Position numbers and translations under genes: made by a program. The notes beneath the pieces were generated by a model. It saw only the letters and a list, made by a program, of their open reading frames with translations, was not told the DNA's origin and ran no database searches. From WLND01 sp040398845 (lineage in GTDB: Bacteria; Actinomycetota; Actinomycetes; S36-B12), in the NCBI GenBank assembly GCA_040398845.1, contig JBBATH010000005.1:1-64000 (forward strand): a DNA stretch of 64,000 nt, in the 5' to 3' direction. Each line of letters begins with the position of its first letter. Positions within the stretch are counted from its first letter, which is position 1. Positions 24,698-33,517 of this stretch are shown one piece after another.

Positions 24698-25155
24698 TCA
24701 CCCGTCCGTCGACCTCACGCGTGCTCGAAGACGTCGTTGAAGAGCTCACCCGCGACATCATGCCCATGATCACTGACCCAGCCCAGCAGATCCGCTTGCA
24801 CATGCTCATGGTCGTGCTCAAGACTTGCGTCAATGCCAGTGAGCGTGAGATCTCGGTCATGCGAACTGAGATTCCCGAGTACCTCGCCTTTGCCGCAGAC
24901 GTGGCTGGGGCAACCGGCAACGCTGACGTCGCAGCCGCTAGAGCAGGGTCGCAGATGGGCGAATCCCTCGTCCTCTCCGATGTCATCCGCGACTACGAGA
25001 ACGCCAGTCGCGCGTTTTCGACCGCCATGGACCTCGTCATGGATACGGTCGATCGCAATTTCATCGAACGGGGAGAGGCCCTGCTCAGGACTCGTGTGAC
25101 GAATGAGCGAGCGATCCTGAGCGGAAGTTCGGCAGTAGGGCGCTCAGCGAGCTAA
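24694..25155 (+). CDS. Small helical protein coupled to the APH kinase (LvaB-like by position)
   Basis: A 153-aa, almost wholly helical protein (RVLEDVVEELTRDIMPMITD, QQIRLHMLMVVLKTCVNASE, DVIRDYENASRAFSTAMDLV). The ATG lies within the kinase stop (ATGA). I recognise no catalytic motif. Size, helicity and coupling match the accessory protein LvaB, required by LvaA, but I cannot confirm sequence homology. It ends immediately against the convergent SDR gene with no intergenic DNA. Confidence 0.55.
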   Translation: MITRPSTSRVLEDVVEELTRDIMPMITDPAQQIRLHMLMVVLKTCVNASEREISVMRTEIPEYLAFAADVAGATGNADVAAARAGSQMGESLVLSDVIRDYENASRAFSTAMDLVMDTVDRNFIERGEALLRTRVTNERAILSGSSAVGRSAS

Positions 25156-25965
25156 CTACGCTGGGTAGAACTTGTCGCGTCCGCGATCACTCAGGACTTC
25201 CTTGCCCGAGTCGATGACGATGACGGCGCCGTTCATGAACGCGGATTCGTCGCTCGCCATGAACACAGCTGCGTTGGCCATGTCGCGCGGCATCGGCGCC
25301 CTGCCACTCGCATACTTCGCACCCATCTTCACCGCCGCGTCCGCGAGATTGTCCTTATCGCCTGTGACGATTCCGGCGGTCAGCGACGACACAGTGGCGC
25401 CCGGGCACAGCACATTCACGCGCACGTCATGCGGGGCCATCTCGACAGCAACGCTCTTCGACAACCCGATAACCGCGTGCTTCGCTGCGGTGTAGATGTG
25501 CGGGCCAAGGCCGCCATTGATGCCGGCCGTGCTGGAGGTGTTGATGACAACGCCGGAGCGCTGGCGCTTGAAGACATTGGTCGCGAGCTTCGTTCCGAGG
25601 AACACGCTCGTGAGCAGGATCGACATCGTGCGCTCGTAGTCGGCGAGCTTGGTGTCGCCGATGTGCCCGATGACCCCGACGACCCCTGCGTTGTTCACCA
25701 TGATGTCCAGGCCGCCGAAATCGAGGATTGCAGCCGAGATGGCGGAATCGATATCAGATTCACTCGTGACGTCCGTGTGAACGAAGATCGCATTCGGAGC
25801 CAACTCTGCCTCGAGCCGCTCCCCGGCCTCGTCGTCAACGTCGGCGATGATGCACCGGGCGCCCTCCTCGACAAAGAGGCGCACGATGCCCTCGCCGATA
25901 CCCCGCGCTCCGCCAGTGACCACGGCCGACTTGCCTGCCAGCCGGCCGCTTGGCAACGCGCTCAT
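25156..25965 (-). CDS. Short-chain dehydrogenase/reductase
   Basis: A 269-aa classical SDR with TGGARGIGEG, an acidic residue after beta2 (IIADVDDEAG, indicating NAD preference), NNAGVVG, the Ser in INTSSTAG and YTAAKHA. It is similar in layout to 3-alpha/20-beta-hydroxysteroid and cyclohexanol dehydrogenases. The 15-residue C-terminal end (SDRGRDKFYPA) is longer than usual. It is the last gene of the minus-strand operon that begins with a Rieske oxygenase at 28429, and its ATG overlaps the SnoaL stop by one base. Confidence 0.9.
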   Translation of the reverse strand: MSALPSGRLAGKSAVVTGGARGIGEGIVRLFVEEGARCIIADVDDEAGERLEAELAPNAIFVHTDVTSESDIDSAISAAILDFGGLDIMVNNAGVVGVIGHIGDTKLADYERTMSILLTSVFLGTKLATNVFKRQRSGVVINTSSTAGINGGLGPHIYTAAKHAVIGLSKSVAVEMAPHDVRVNVLCPGATVSSLTAGIVTGDKDNLADAAVKMGAKYASGRAPMPRDMANAAVFMASDESAFMNGAVIVIDSGKEVLSDRGRDKFYPA

Positions 25966-26441
25966 CAGCGTTCGTCGCTCACGGAGACACGCTGAATCAT
26001 GTTGAGTGACGACTCATCACGGTTCACGGCACCGGCTGCAAGGATCTCGCGCGTCTGCATCTTCCATCCGTGGCGGTCCTTCTTCCACGAATCGATGTAG
26101 CGGCCGTGGAGGGTCCACTCCTTGCCCTCCGCATCGCGGTGCCATGCGGTGACGAGGCTCTCCGCGGTCGCGTAATCAGTGTCCTGGAACTCGATCGTGA
26201 TGTTGGTGACCGCGTGAGAGGTCTGTAGGTAGCGGGTGAAGGCATTGCGGAGCGATGCACGCAATGCCTCGCGGCCCTCAATCCAAGTGGTGCCGCTGTA
26301 GCGCACGCGGCATTCCTCGTGAAACAGGTCGGCCTGTGTGTCAACATCAGCCATATCGGCGGCCTTGCAGTACTTGTACATGAGCTGCTCGATGTCGTAG
26401 CGATCACCGATGCGCAGCCCCTCGACGCGGGCCATGGACAT
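25965..26441 (-). CDS. SnoaL-like protein
   Basis: A 158-aa protein. The start is set at ATG 26441 because AAGGAGG lies just upstream; the next ATG, two codons later, is less well spaced. The sequence GDRYDIEQLMYKYCKAADMA, DVDTQADLFHEECRVRYSGT and HGRYIDSWKKDRHGWKMQTR shows the SnoaL_4 pattern, as in small subunits of ring-hydroxylating dioxygenases and in dehydratases. Its operon includes a Rieske oxygenase, a TIM-barrel isomerase and an SDR. Confidence 0.8.
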   Translation of the reverse strand: MSMARVEGLRIGDRYDIEQLMYKYCKAADMADVDTQADLFHEECRVRYSGTTWIEGREALRASLRNAFTRYLQTSHAVTNITIEFQDTDYATAESLVTAWHRDAEGKEWTLHGRYIDSWKKDRHGWKMQTREILAAGAVNRDESSLNMIQRVSVSDER

Positions 26442-26478
26442 GACTTCCTCCTTGTGTGCGCGATTTATGTTTGCGGGA

Positions 26479-27300
26479 TTACTGCAGCAACGAGATGACG
26501 TTCGAGATGCCCTGTGCAATCTGCCGTGCGGTGAGCGCAGGGTCCTGCGCTCGCAACCCGGTGTTGATGACCTCTATGGAGAAGGTGGTGTCGGGGCGGC
26601 GCTTGTCGCGCTCGCGCAGCAATCCGATGAGATCGAACTCACCCTCGCCCAGAATGCGGCGGTTGTGCAGGCAGTCGTCGCGGAGATCTTGCTCCTCCTG
26701 CTCGATGGTGCCGTCGTTGAACTGCAGGGTGCTGATGTGCGGCCAGGCATCGTCGAGGGCCGACAGCGGCAGTTGATTGCGGTAGAGGTGCCAGACATCC
26801 ATGCAGATGCTGATGTTCTTGCGGCCGGCGAGTTCGATGATGCGAACCGAGTCGGCCGGGGTGGTCATGTTCGTGAACGGCAGGGGCTCGAGCACGATCT
26901 CGGTGCCGAACTCGGCAAACTGATCAGCCACGACGCCGGCATACCTCGCGGCATCCTCAAACGTACCGTCGAAGTCGCCGGTTGCCTGGAGTCGCTGCGG
27001 GTGGAAGTGCTCAGCCAAGGTGGCCGCGACGACCAAGCGGGGGTCAGGATCGGACAGCATCACTCGCGCCGCCTCGAGCTCAGTGACGACCAGTCCGAAC
27101 TCGTCCAACAGGTCATCGACCTCAGAGAGCGAGTGATCGATGAGGAACTCAGTCATCCAGCGGATGCTCAGGCCGATGTCGCGAAACCCAGCATCACGAA
27201 CCGCAGCGAATCGCTCCGCCAGCGGGATGTCCGGGATGCAGTTCCAAGAGAAGGTGAAGTCCGCAGGCGTGAGCGTCGCGCTACTTGCCGGCGGCGTCAC
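26479..27300 (-). CDS. Sugar-phosphate isomerase/epimerase-like TIM barrel
   Basis: A 273-aa xylose-isomerase-like AP-endonuclease-2 barrel. Metal-ligand candidates include Glu in IVLEPLPF, Asp in ICMDVWHLYR and Glu in FSIEVIN; His residues in AEHFHPQRL also lie on the expected face. Family members isomerise or cleave sugars, inosose and hydroxypyruvate, and some hydrolyse rings. The start is uncertain: GTG 27300 overlaps the Rieske gene by 20 nt. The barrel could process a polyol-like or ring-opened product. Confidence 0.8.
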   Translation of the reverse strand: MTPPASSATLTPADFTFSWNCIPDIPLAERFAAVRDAGFRDIGLSIRWMTEFLIDHSLSEVDDLLDEFGLVVTELEAARVMLSDPDPRLVVAATLAEHFHPQRLQATGDFDGTFEDAARYAGVVADQFAEFGTEIVLEPLPFTNMTTPADSVRIIELAGRKNISICMDVWHLYRNQLPLSALDDAWPHISTLQFNDGTIEQEEQDLRDDCLHNRRILGEGEFDLIGLLRERDKRRPDTTFSIEVINTGLRAQDPALTARQIAQGISNVISLLQ

Positions 27301-28429
27301 GCCTCTGGCCCTCCACAATGAGGACGTTCACCTGATTGTGGAAGAACGGGATCTTGCCCTCGCGGTCGTTGTAGACGTTCTCCTTGTAGTACATCGAGCG
27401 CGAGGTGGCGGCGATGTCCTCCCAGGTCCAGACATCCTCACCCACGACGATCTTCAAGTGCTCCCAGTGCCGCTCGGTGCGGTCAAGGTAGGCCTCGTCA
27501 TCGGACTTATACCAGAGTTCCCAGGTCTCGAACCTCGTCTTGTTGTGCGAGATCGGGACCGGTCGAAACAACTGCAGATGCTCAGGATTGTTGTTGAACA
27601 CTCCCGACGGGAAGATCGTGTAGTGGCAGATGGCCACCGACTGGTGGTCGGGGTTCTCCTTCAACTTCGGCAGGGCGCCCTTGAGCGGCACGATCATCAT
27701 CGCGTGGTGATCGAACTCGAAGATGCGCATCTCGCGGCCGTCCTTGACATCCTGCGGCGAAATATGGTGGAGCGCCGGCGCGTGGTAGAACTCGTTGAAG
27801 GCATCCATGATGACCTTCCAGTTCACGTCGACGTCCCAGACGACCTTCTCCTTCAGGAACATGTTCTCCATCTGGTAAGCGCCGAGGTCCTCGATGATCT
27901 CCGCGCCCAGCCAGTCGAGCAGCGGCGGCGCGACGCCGGGGCCATCAAGCACCGCCCAGACCCAGCCGCCCCATTCGCCGACCTCGACGCTCGGTGAGCG
28001 CAGGCCCTCAACCTTGGTCTGGTCGAAATCCTCGCGATCAGGAATGCCGATGACCTGGCCATCGAAGTCGTACACCCAGTCATGGAACGGGCAGGTGAAT
28101 CGGCGGGCGCCGCAGCCTGAGTTGCGCACGATCCGAGAGCCGCGGTGCTGACAGATGTTGTGGAATCCGGCGATGCTGCCGTCCTTGCGCCGGGTGAAGA
28201 CCACGGTCTCCCCCTGGCCCTCCCACACGTAGTGATCCCCCGTATTGGGGATTTGCTCTGCCCGAAACATCATCTGCCAGTTCGGGTTGAGCACGTACCG
28301 GCGCTCGAGATCGAACCGCTCCGGATCCGTGTACCAACTCGCGGGAACGGTGCCCGGCTGGAAGGGCGTGTTCGGGATGTCAGGGCCGAAGCGCAGCGTG
28401 TGATCACCGCGGGTGGGGACGAAGACCAT
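27281..28429 (-). CDS. Rieske non-heme iron oxygenase, alpha subunit
   Basis: A 382-aa protein. The Rieske [2Fe-2S] site is Cys93-x-His95 and Cys113-x2-His116 (NICQHRG, CPFHDW). The mononuclear iron site is MDAFNEFYHAPALHH (His216, His221), with an Asp in the late TWEDIAA segment as the probable third ligand. ATG 28429 has a GAAAGG site; a longer frame would need TTG. A perfect inverted repeat, AGTTGT-N4-ACAACT, lies 42 bp upstream. A reductase gene lies next upstream. It probably hydroxylates or dihydroxylates an aromatic or alicyclic substrate. Confidence 0.92.
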   Translation of the reverse strand: MVFVPTRGDHTLRFGPDIPNTPFQPGTVPASWYTDPERFDLERRYVLNPNWQMMFRAEQIPNTGDHYVWEGQGETVVFTRRKDGSIAGFHNICQHRGSRIVRNSGCGARRFTCPFHDWVYDFDGQVIGIPDREDFDQTKVEGLRSPSVEVGEWGGWVWAVLDGPGVAPPLLDWLGAEIIEDLGAYQMENMFLKEKVVWDVDVNWKVIMDAFNEFYHAPALHHISPQDVKDGREMRIFEFDHHAMMIVPLKGALPKLKENPDHQSVAICHYTIFPSGVFNNNPEHLQLFRPVPISHNKTRFETWELWYKSDDEAYLDRTERHWEHLKIVVGEDVWTWEDIAATSRSMYYKENVYNDREGKIPFFHNQVNVLIVEGQRRDAAGK

Positions 28430-28470
28430 CAGGATGCCTTTCAAGAAGAGCTAAGGAACCGAAATCTATC

Positions 28471-28486
28471 AGTTGTCTATACAACT
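28471..28486. promoter_or_regulatory. GntR-type operator candidate, site A
   Basis: AGTTGTCTATACAACT is a perfect 6-4-6 inverted repeat upstream of the Rieske gene at 27281-28429. The same sequence with two different central bases occurs upstream of the Rieske gene at 33461, and a half-conserved copy lies beside the GntR gene. Confidence 0.6.
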
Positions 28487-28524
28487 TACAAGGAATTGTG
28501 CAGTGACCGTCGCGGTCTGCCTTG

Positions 28525-29496
28525 TCAGAGATCGAGGACGAGCCGATCGCCAGCACACCTCGAAACGCACGGCATCATGAAGATGCCCTCCTCGCGATCC
28601 TCCTCGGAAAGGAGAGAATCCCGATGGACGATGACACCGGAGATGACCTTGGTCTCGCACGTGCCGCAGATGCCTTCGGCGCAGCTCGTCACGAGCTTCT
28701 CACCCGCCGCCTGCAGCACCTCAGCGATACTCCGCTCAGCGGGGACAACGTACTCGTTCCCACTGCTGTTGATGACAACCGTGAACGCATGGTCGCCATG
28801 ATCACCCGTCGTGTCGATGACTTTCGGCGCGAATCGCTCGACATGTGGTGCGGGCCGGCCAGCAGCCGCACACGCCTGCTCAACGGCTGTGATGAGGGGC
28901 TCTGGTCCGCAGCAGTACACGGCCGTTTCAGGCGAGCAACCCGCGATGAGATCGGCGATCGGGAGGAGCCCCTGCTCATCCTGCGGCCACGGGACGACTC
29001 CGAACTCGGTCAATTGATCGACGAACGCCATCGAGCTTCGGGAACGGCCGCCGTACATGAACCGCCAGGTTGCCCCGAGGCCCTGCGCCGCAGCGAGCAT
29101 TGGCATGAGCGGGGTCACGCCGATACCGCCGGCAATGAACAGATAGTCCGGCGCTTCGATGAGGGCGAAGTGGTTGCGAGGCCCCCGGACCCTCAGTGAA
29201 CCGTCCTGCTTCGTCCCATCGTGGATGGCGGCCGAGCCACCGCGGCCCGCAAGCTCACGCAGGACGGCAATTCGCCAGGTTGGCTCCCCAACTCGGCTGC
29301 ATAGGGAGTACTGGCGCTCGAGACCCCCGTCAAGGAGCACATCAACGTGGGCACCTGGCTCCCACGCGGGCAATGGAGCGCCAGAAGGGTCGGCGAGTCG
29401 AAGTGAGACGATGCCGTCAGCCTCATCTCGCCGCTCGATGATGAGCAATTCACGGAACTCGTCCACGATGCTCGCGGACACACTCGAATCAGACAT
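28525..29496 (-). CDS. Oxygenase reductase: FMN/NAD domain plus C-terminal plant-type [2Fe-2S] ferredoxin
   Basis: A 323-aa protein with phthalate-dioxygenase-reductase (VanB/OxoR) architecture. The flavin domain shows RQYSLCSRVGE and the NAD domain shows FIAGGIGVTPLMPM and AVYCCGPEPL. The ferredoxin domain carries Cys272, Cys277, Cys280 and Cys310 (CAEGICGTC, then MPC). It delivers electrons from NADH to a Rieske oxygenase. It is the only such reductase in the window, so it may serve all three. It follows the phosphohistidine gene by two bases on the minus strand. Confidence 0.93.
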   Translation of the reverse strand: MSDSSVSASIVDEFRELLIIERRDEADGIVSLRLADPSGAPLPAWEPGAHVDVLLDGGLERQYSLCSRVGEPTWRIAVLRELAGRGGSAAIHDGTKQDGSLRVRGPRNHFALIEAPDYLFIAGGIGVTPLMPMLAAAQGLGATWRFMYGGRSRSSMAFVDQLTEFGVVPWPQDEQGLLPIADLIAGCSPETAVYCCGPEPLITAVEQACAAAGRPAPHVERFAPKVIDTTGDHGDHAFTVVINSSGNEYVVPAERSIAEVLQAAGEKLVTSCAEGICGTCETKVISGVIVHRDSLLSEEDREEGIFMMPCVSRCAGDRLVLDL

Positions 29497-29498
29497 AC

Positions 29499-31247
29499 CT
29501 AGACCGTAGCGCCAGCGTCAGTCGAGACCACCGTCACCGTGCCGGCGGTGCCGTCAACGGTCACCTCCATACCGTCGACGAGCGAGGTCGTCCCGGTGGT
29601 GACCGACAGGACACTCGGAATCCCGAGCTCGCGACTCACGACCACCGCATGCGAGTTGAGCGCGCCAACATCGACAACGACGGCTCCCGCGATGAGGAAG
29701 AGCGGAGTCCACGCAGCATCAGTGAACGGGGCAACGAGGACATCGCCCGGTTCAAGCCGAGCCATGTCAGACGGGTTATGGAGCACGCAGACACGTCCGG
29801 TGTAGCGACCGGCTCCCCCACCGATACCGGCGATGACATCCCCCTGACTCAACGGCGTCACCCGCTTTGCCGCCCGACGATTCCACTGAGACAGTGGCAG
29901 CGGGTCGGACGAGATGATGAATGGCGGATCGAGCTCGAAGAGCTGCTCGTACTCCCGGAGTCGCGTGGCGATGAGGTCAAGAAAGGCCGGCGGATCTTGC
30001 ACGTAGGCGTCGAGTTCGTCATTCATGAGCATCATGACGTCCTCCGGCTTTCCGTAGAGGCCCGCCTCGACCCCGCGCCTGCCCAGCTCCCGGATGGCCA
30101 TGCGCACCTCGTTGATGGTCGCGCAGGAAGTGGCCTTCGTCATCTCACGCAGCGGTACGGTTCGCTGCGCAGAAGCGAATGCCATCTCGAAGGTGCCGAG
30201 GGCCTCGTCGTTGCCTGCGAGGAGAGCGCGGACGGTGTCGGCTGCCGCTGCGCGACGCCCTGCAAGGAACTCGTGCCGCGCGGCCGGCGAATCGGCATCA
30301 GGCGCTCGGCGGATCCCGTTGACAAGTCGCATGGGCTGCAACGGATCGCACTCCCAAGACAGCGAGTGGATATCCCATTCATTCGGCCCCCGAAACCCGT
30401 ATTCGAAGAGGAATCCCTCGAACTTCGAGGCGAACGCACGCAGCTCATCGGTCGTGGGATGCATGACTGCCGCAAGGACCGCTTCGGGGCTCTGATCAAA
30501 CAGCGCAGTGACCTCGGTCGAATCATTCGCCGCGCGCGAAAGGTCCCAAAGTCCCGTCGACGGGGCAGCCGATTGCACCTCGCCGAGGCCCGAGATGAGT
30601 TCCAGCTGTAGTTCCGGCCGACCGACCGACTCGCAGATCCCGATGAGCATGCTTGGGCCCAGCGTCGAACCGAGGCTCGATAAATCATGGCGAAAGAAGG
30701 CGTTGTCGAGCTCTGGGATGAACGAGCGGGCACGGACTACCAGTTCGGCATCGGTGAGCGCAGCTAGGTCTGGACGCTCAGATCGGAATCGGCCGGTGCG
30801 TCGACGATCCTCCTCGATCTCCGGGAAGCTCGTTGCCCCGAGGATCTCACCGATCGTGCCCATCGCCTTGGCGGTGAGGTCTGGGCGAACATCGCCCTCT
30901 CTCGGGACATAGGGCGGGGTATCGGGATGAGAGCCGAGGAGATCGGCGTCGAACTTCGCGAGGTCTACGCCGAGCCGCAGGCCGAGCAACCGCATATGCG
31001 ACAGATTGAGATAGAAGTACCCGCCGAAGATTCCGACGACGGGGTACTTCGGGCCCCGCATCTCATCCTCGGCATAGATGCCGAAGTCGACAAACCCCCG
31101 AAACCACCCGGGAAGCAGACCTTCCTCGAAGGTGAGCGACCAGCCCAGCGGGCTCGCTGGATCGGCGAGGACCTCGCCTGCGTTCGCACGCGTGTAGTAA
31201 GGGAGGTCCTCGTCGCGATCCCAGTCGACGATCCAGGAGTCGATCAT
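29499..31247 (-). CDS. Phosphohistidine-domain phosphotransferase lacking ATP-grasp (Rph/PpsA-like), second copy
   Basis: A 582-aa homologue of the 16198-17919 product along its full length (for example TRANAGEVLADPASPLGWSL at the start). The long helical substrate domain is followed by the swivelling domain LEPGDVLVAPFTDAAWTPLF and ALNSHAVVVSRELGIPSV, with the predicted phospho-His at 533. No ATP-grasp domain is present. It lies between an SDR (36 nt upstream) and the oxygenase reductase (2 nt downstream), so a phosphotransfer step is embedded in an oxygenase operon. Confidence 0.8.
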   Translation of the reverse strand: MIDSWIVDWDRDEDLPYYTRANAGEVLADPASPLGWSLTFEEGLLPGWFRGFVDFGIYAEDEMRGPKYPVVGIFGGYFYLNLSHMRLLGLRLGVDLAKFDADLLGSHPDTPPYVPREGDVRPDLTAKAMGTIGEILGATSFPEIEEDRRRTGRFRSERPDLAALTDAELVVRARSFIPELDNAFFRHDLSSLGSTLGPSMLIGICESVGRPELQLELISGLGEVQSAAPSTGLWDLSRAANDSTEVTALFDQSPEAVLAAVMHPTTDELRAFASKFEGFLFEYGFRGPNEWDIHSLSWECDPLQPMRLVNGIRRAPDADSPAARHEFLAGRRAAAADTVRALLAGNDEALGTFEMAFASAQRTVPLREMTKATSCATINEVRMAIRELGRRGVEAGLYGKPEDVMMLMNDELDAYVQDPPAFLDLIATRLREYEQLFELDPPFIISSDPLPLSQWNRRAAKRVTPLSQGDVIAGIGGGAGRYTGRVCVLHNPSDMARLEPGDVLVAPFTDAAWTPLFLIAGAVVVDVGALNSHAVVVSRELGIPSVLSVTTGTTSLVDGMEVTVDGTAGTVTVVSTDAGATV

Positions 31248-31283
31248 GAAGGCGCCTTTCGTCGATCTCGGGAATGCTCCGGC

Positions 31284-32069
31284 CTAGAAGGGCGCAGAGC
31301 CCCCGTCGACATTGAAGGTCGAGCCCGTCATGCCATTGCCGAGTGGGCCGGCGAGGAGCACGGCCATGCCGGCAACCTGCTCAACCGTCTGAAGTTCCTT
31401 CGTCAAGCAGTCTGCCGCGAAATCATCCATGAACTGCTGGTAGGTGATCCCTGCAGCAGCAGCGACCTGGGCACCGGCATCCTGCATCAACTCAGTCTCA
31501 ATCGGCCCTGGGCAGATGGCATTGCAGGTGACTCCGGAGGTGCCGTATTCAACTGCTGTCGCCTTGGTCAGGCCGATCATCGCGTGCTTGCCAGCGATGT
31601 AATGGCTCACCATCGGCTTTGAGGCGATCTTGCCCTCGATCGAGGCAATGTTGATGATGCGTCCGTAGCCTGCAGGCAGCATGTACTTCAGCGCCCGGCG
31701 GGTGCCCCAGAATGCCGTGCTCGCATTCCACTCGAGGCCCTTGAGCCACGCCTCATCGCTGAGGTCGCCGACAAGGGCCCAACCATCTGAGCCACCTGCA
31801 CAGTTCACCATGATGTCGATCTTGCCGAACTTCGCGACCGCTCCGTCGACGAGGGAGTCAACCTGTGCGCGGTCGAGGGCGTCAGTCTTGACGAAGGTCG
31901 CTCGATCCCCTGCAGCTAGGCGCGCGAGGGCGTGGGCACCCTTCTCCTCGCTGCGGTTGCCAAGCACGACCGACGCACCCTCATCGATGAAGGCCTTCGC
32001 GATGCCGAAGCCGATGCCGGTGCTGCCAGCAGTGATGACTGCAACACGGCCCTCGAGACTGTTACCCAT
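31284..32069 (-). CDS. Short-chain dehydrogenase/reductase
   Basis: A 261-aa SDR resembling 3-hydroxyacyl or 3-hydroxybutyrate dehydrogenases. Motifs are TAGSTGIGFG, VNCAGGSDG (NNAG variant), the Ser in NIASIEG, and HYIAGKHA with the Tyr and Lys. The NAD motif has Ala in place of the first Gly (TAGSTGIG), a tolerated variant. It heads the operon SDR - phosphohistidine protein - reductase. The 132-bp stretch upstream (32070-32201) shows no clear operator. Confidence 0.9.
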   Translation of the reverse strand: MGNSLEGRVAVITAGSTGIGFGIAKAFIDEGASVVLGNRSEEKGAHALARLAAGDRATFVKTDALDRAQVDSLVDGAVAKFGKIDIMVNCAGGSDGWALVGDLSDEAWLKGLEWNASTAFWGTRRALKYMLPAGYGRIINIASIEGKIASKPMVSHYIAGKHAMIGLTKATAVEYGTSGVTCNAICPGPIETELMQDAGAQVAAAAGITYQQFMDDFAADCLTKELQTVEQVAGMAVLLAGPLGNGMTGSTFNVDGGSAPF

Positions 32070-32201
32070 GTGAACTCCCGCTACTCGTGGCAGCCCGCCA
32101 TCGGGCCGCCAATTCCTTGTGTCGTCATCTCACACCACTTACTGGAGTCCGTCAATGGAAACCCCAACATTGGTCGCCCTAGCATCGGGCTAGAGCGCTG
32201 C

Positions 32202-33461
32202 CTAGCGCTCGATGACCCGCGGGAGGGGAAGCCCCTCGCGGTGGTGCTCAGTCATCAACCGGTTGATGGTCCGATGGACGTACTGAACACCAGGCTCATT
32301 ACGCCCGAAGATCTGGGTCTTTCCACCGGTGACGGAGACACCCTTTTGCACGCCGAACCCGGTGATGTAGTCCTCGCCGTAGGTGACGTCGTAGAACCAG
32401 TCGCGCATCACCTCGAGCTCGTGAATCTCCTGCTCGTCGTCGGGGATCGGTGTCCGGACGAGGATCCGCTGTTCAGTCATCGACTCGGTGACCGAGGTAC
32501 CGGGCAGCGGGAAGCCGATTGCCATTCGCTGGCGCCAGCCACCGGCGATCGAGAAGCCCGGGAAGATCCAGTTGATGACCCCGACATTGGCCGTTGGATC
32601 CCAGGTCTCCTCCGGATCATCGAGGTGGTTCTCAATCTCCCGAAGGGCGAAGGAGACCCGCTCGTGCGCTCCAAAGGAGTCGAAGATCGCCGTATTACTC
32701 AGGTTCGTCTTGAAGACTGTGTCCTTGTGGAGCGAGGCAAAGTGGTAGCCCTCGAGGTAGCCTTCAATTGCGACCTTCCAGTTCGGACCGGGCATCATGC
32801 GCGAGCTGAACAGGTGACATTCGTCGAGCTTCAGGCTCTCGAGCACCGGGGTGAAGTCGCCGAGCCACGAATCGATGTCGATCACGAGACCCGGTGTCAG
32901 GCACACGAAGATGAGACCGGCCTTCTCGACCACCGGGAGAGTGATGAGGCCGCGCGAAGACTTGTCGAACTCACCGAACGTGTGCTCCCCGTAGATGCCG
33001 TTGAGTGAGCCATCCATGCCGTATGACCAAGCGTGGTACGGGCAGGTGAGCGCCCGGGAAGTACCGGTGCCCTCCTTGCAGATGAGTGACCCTCGATGGC
33101 GGCACACGTTGAGCATTGCGTGCACGACCCCCTTGGAGTCTCGGGTCATGACAACCGGGACACCAACGACTTCGATCGCCTTGTAACTGTTCTTCGTTGG
33201 AAGTTCGCACGAGAGGGCGAGCGGGAGAGGGATCCGCTTGAAGATGAGTTCGATCTCGGCGGCGAAGAGTTCCTCGTCGAGGTAGTTGTCGACGGGCTCC
33301 TCGAAGGTCGAATCTGCCTGGTCGGTCGTCTTGTTTCGGGTATGGGCAATGAGACGGCGCATCATTGCAATGGCGTCCTCACGGGCGGCACCATCAAGCA
33401 CGGCGCTCGGCAGGTACGCGGGGACGGCATCTGCCTCAACGGCATCAGCGAGTTCGGTCAT
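32202..33461 (-). CDS. Rieske non-heme iron oxygenase, alpha subunit
   Basis: A 419-aa protein. The Rieske cluster is Cys120-x-His122 and Cys140-x2-His143 (NVCRHRG, CPYHAW). The catalytic iron site is IEGYLEGYHFASLHKD (His240, His245). It belongs to a different subfamily from the 27281 protein. A perfect AGTTGT-N4-ACAACT repeat (33480-33495) sits 19 bp upstream of its ATG, just upstream of the AGGAGCAGG ribosome site. It lies 56 nt downstream of the histidine phosphatase gene. Confidence 0.92.
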   Translation of the reverse strand: MTELADAVEADAVPAYLPSAVLDGAAREDAIAMMRRLIAHTRNKTTDQADSTFEEPVDNYLDEELFAAEIELIFKRIPLPLALSCELPTKNSYKAIEVVGVPVVMTRDSKGVVHAMLNVCRHRGSLICKEGTGTSRALTCPYHAWSYGMDGSLNGIYGEHTFGEFDKSSRGLITLPVVEKAGLIFVCLTPGLVIDIDSWLGDFTPVLESLKLDECHLFSSRMMPGPNWKVAIEGYLEGYHFASLHKDTVFKTNLSNTAIFDSFGAHERVSFALREIENHLDDPEETWDPTANVGVINWIFPGFSIAGGWRQRMAIGFPLPGTSVTESMTEQRILVRTPIPDDEQEIHELEVMRDWFYDVTYGEDYITGFGVQKGVSVTGGKTQIFGRNEPGVQYVHRTINRLMTEHHREGLPLPRVIER

Positions 33462-33479
33462 TGCCTGCTCCTATTCCGT

Positions 33480-33495
33480 AGTTGTGTAGACAACT
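33480..33495. promoter_or_regulatory. GntR-type operator candidate, site B
   Basis: AGTTGTGTAGACAACT is a perfect 6-4-6 inverted repeat directly upstream of the ribosome site of the Rieske gene at 32202-33461. Its arms are identical to those of site A at 28471. Confidence 0.6.
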
Positions 33496-33517
33496 ATGAG
33501 TCCCAACCTCGGCGCTG

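Noticed and set aside
31932..33008. A 358-aa plus-strand frame opposite the SDR and Rieske genes
   Set aside because: It spans the gap and runs antisense to two well-supported genes. It has no recognisable motif.
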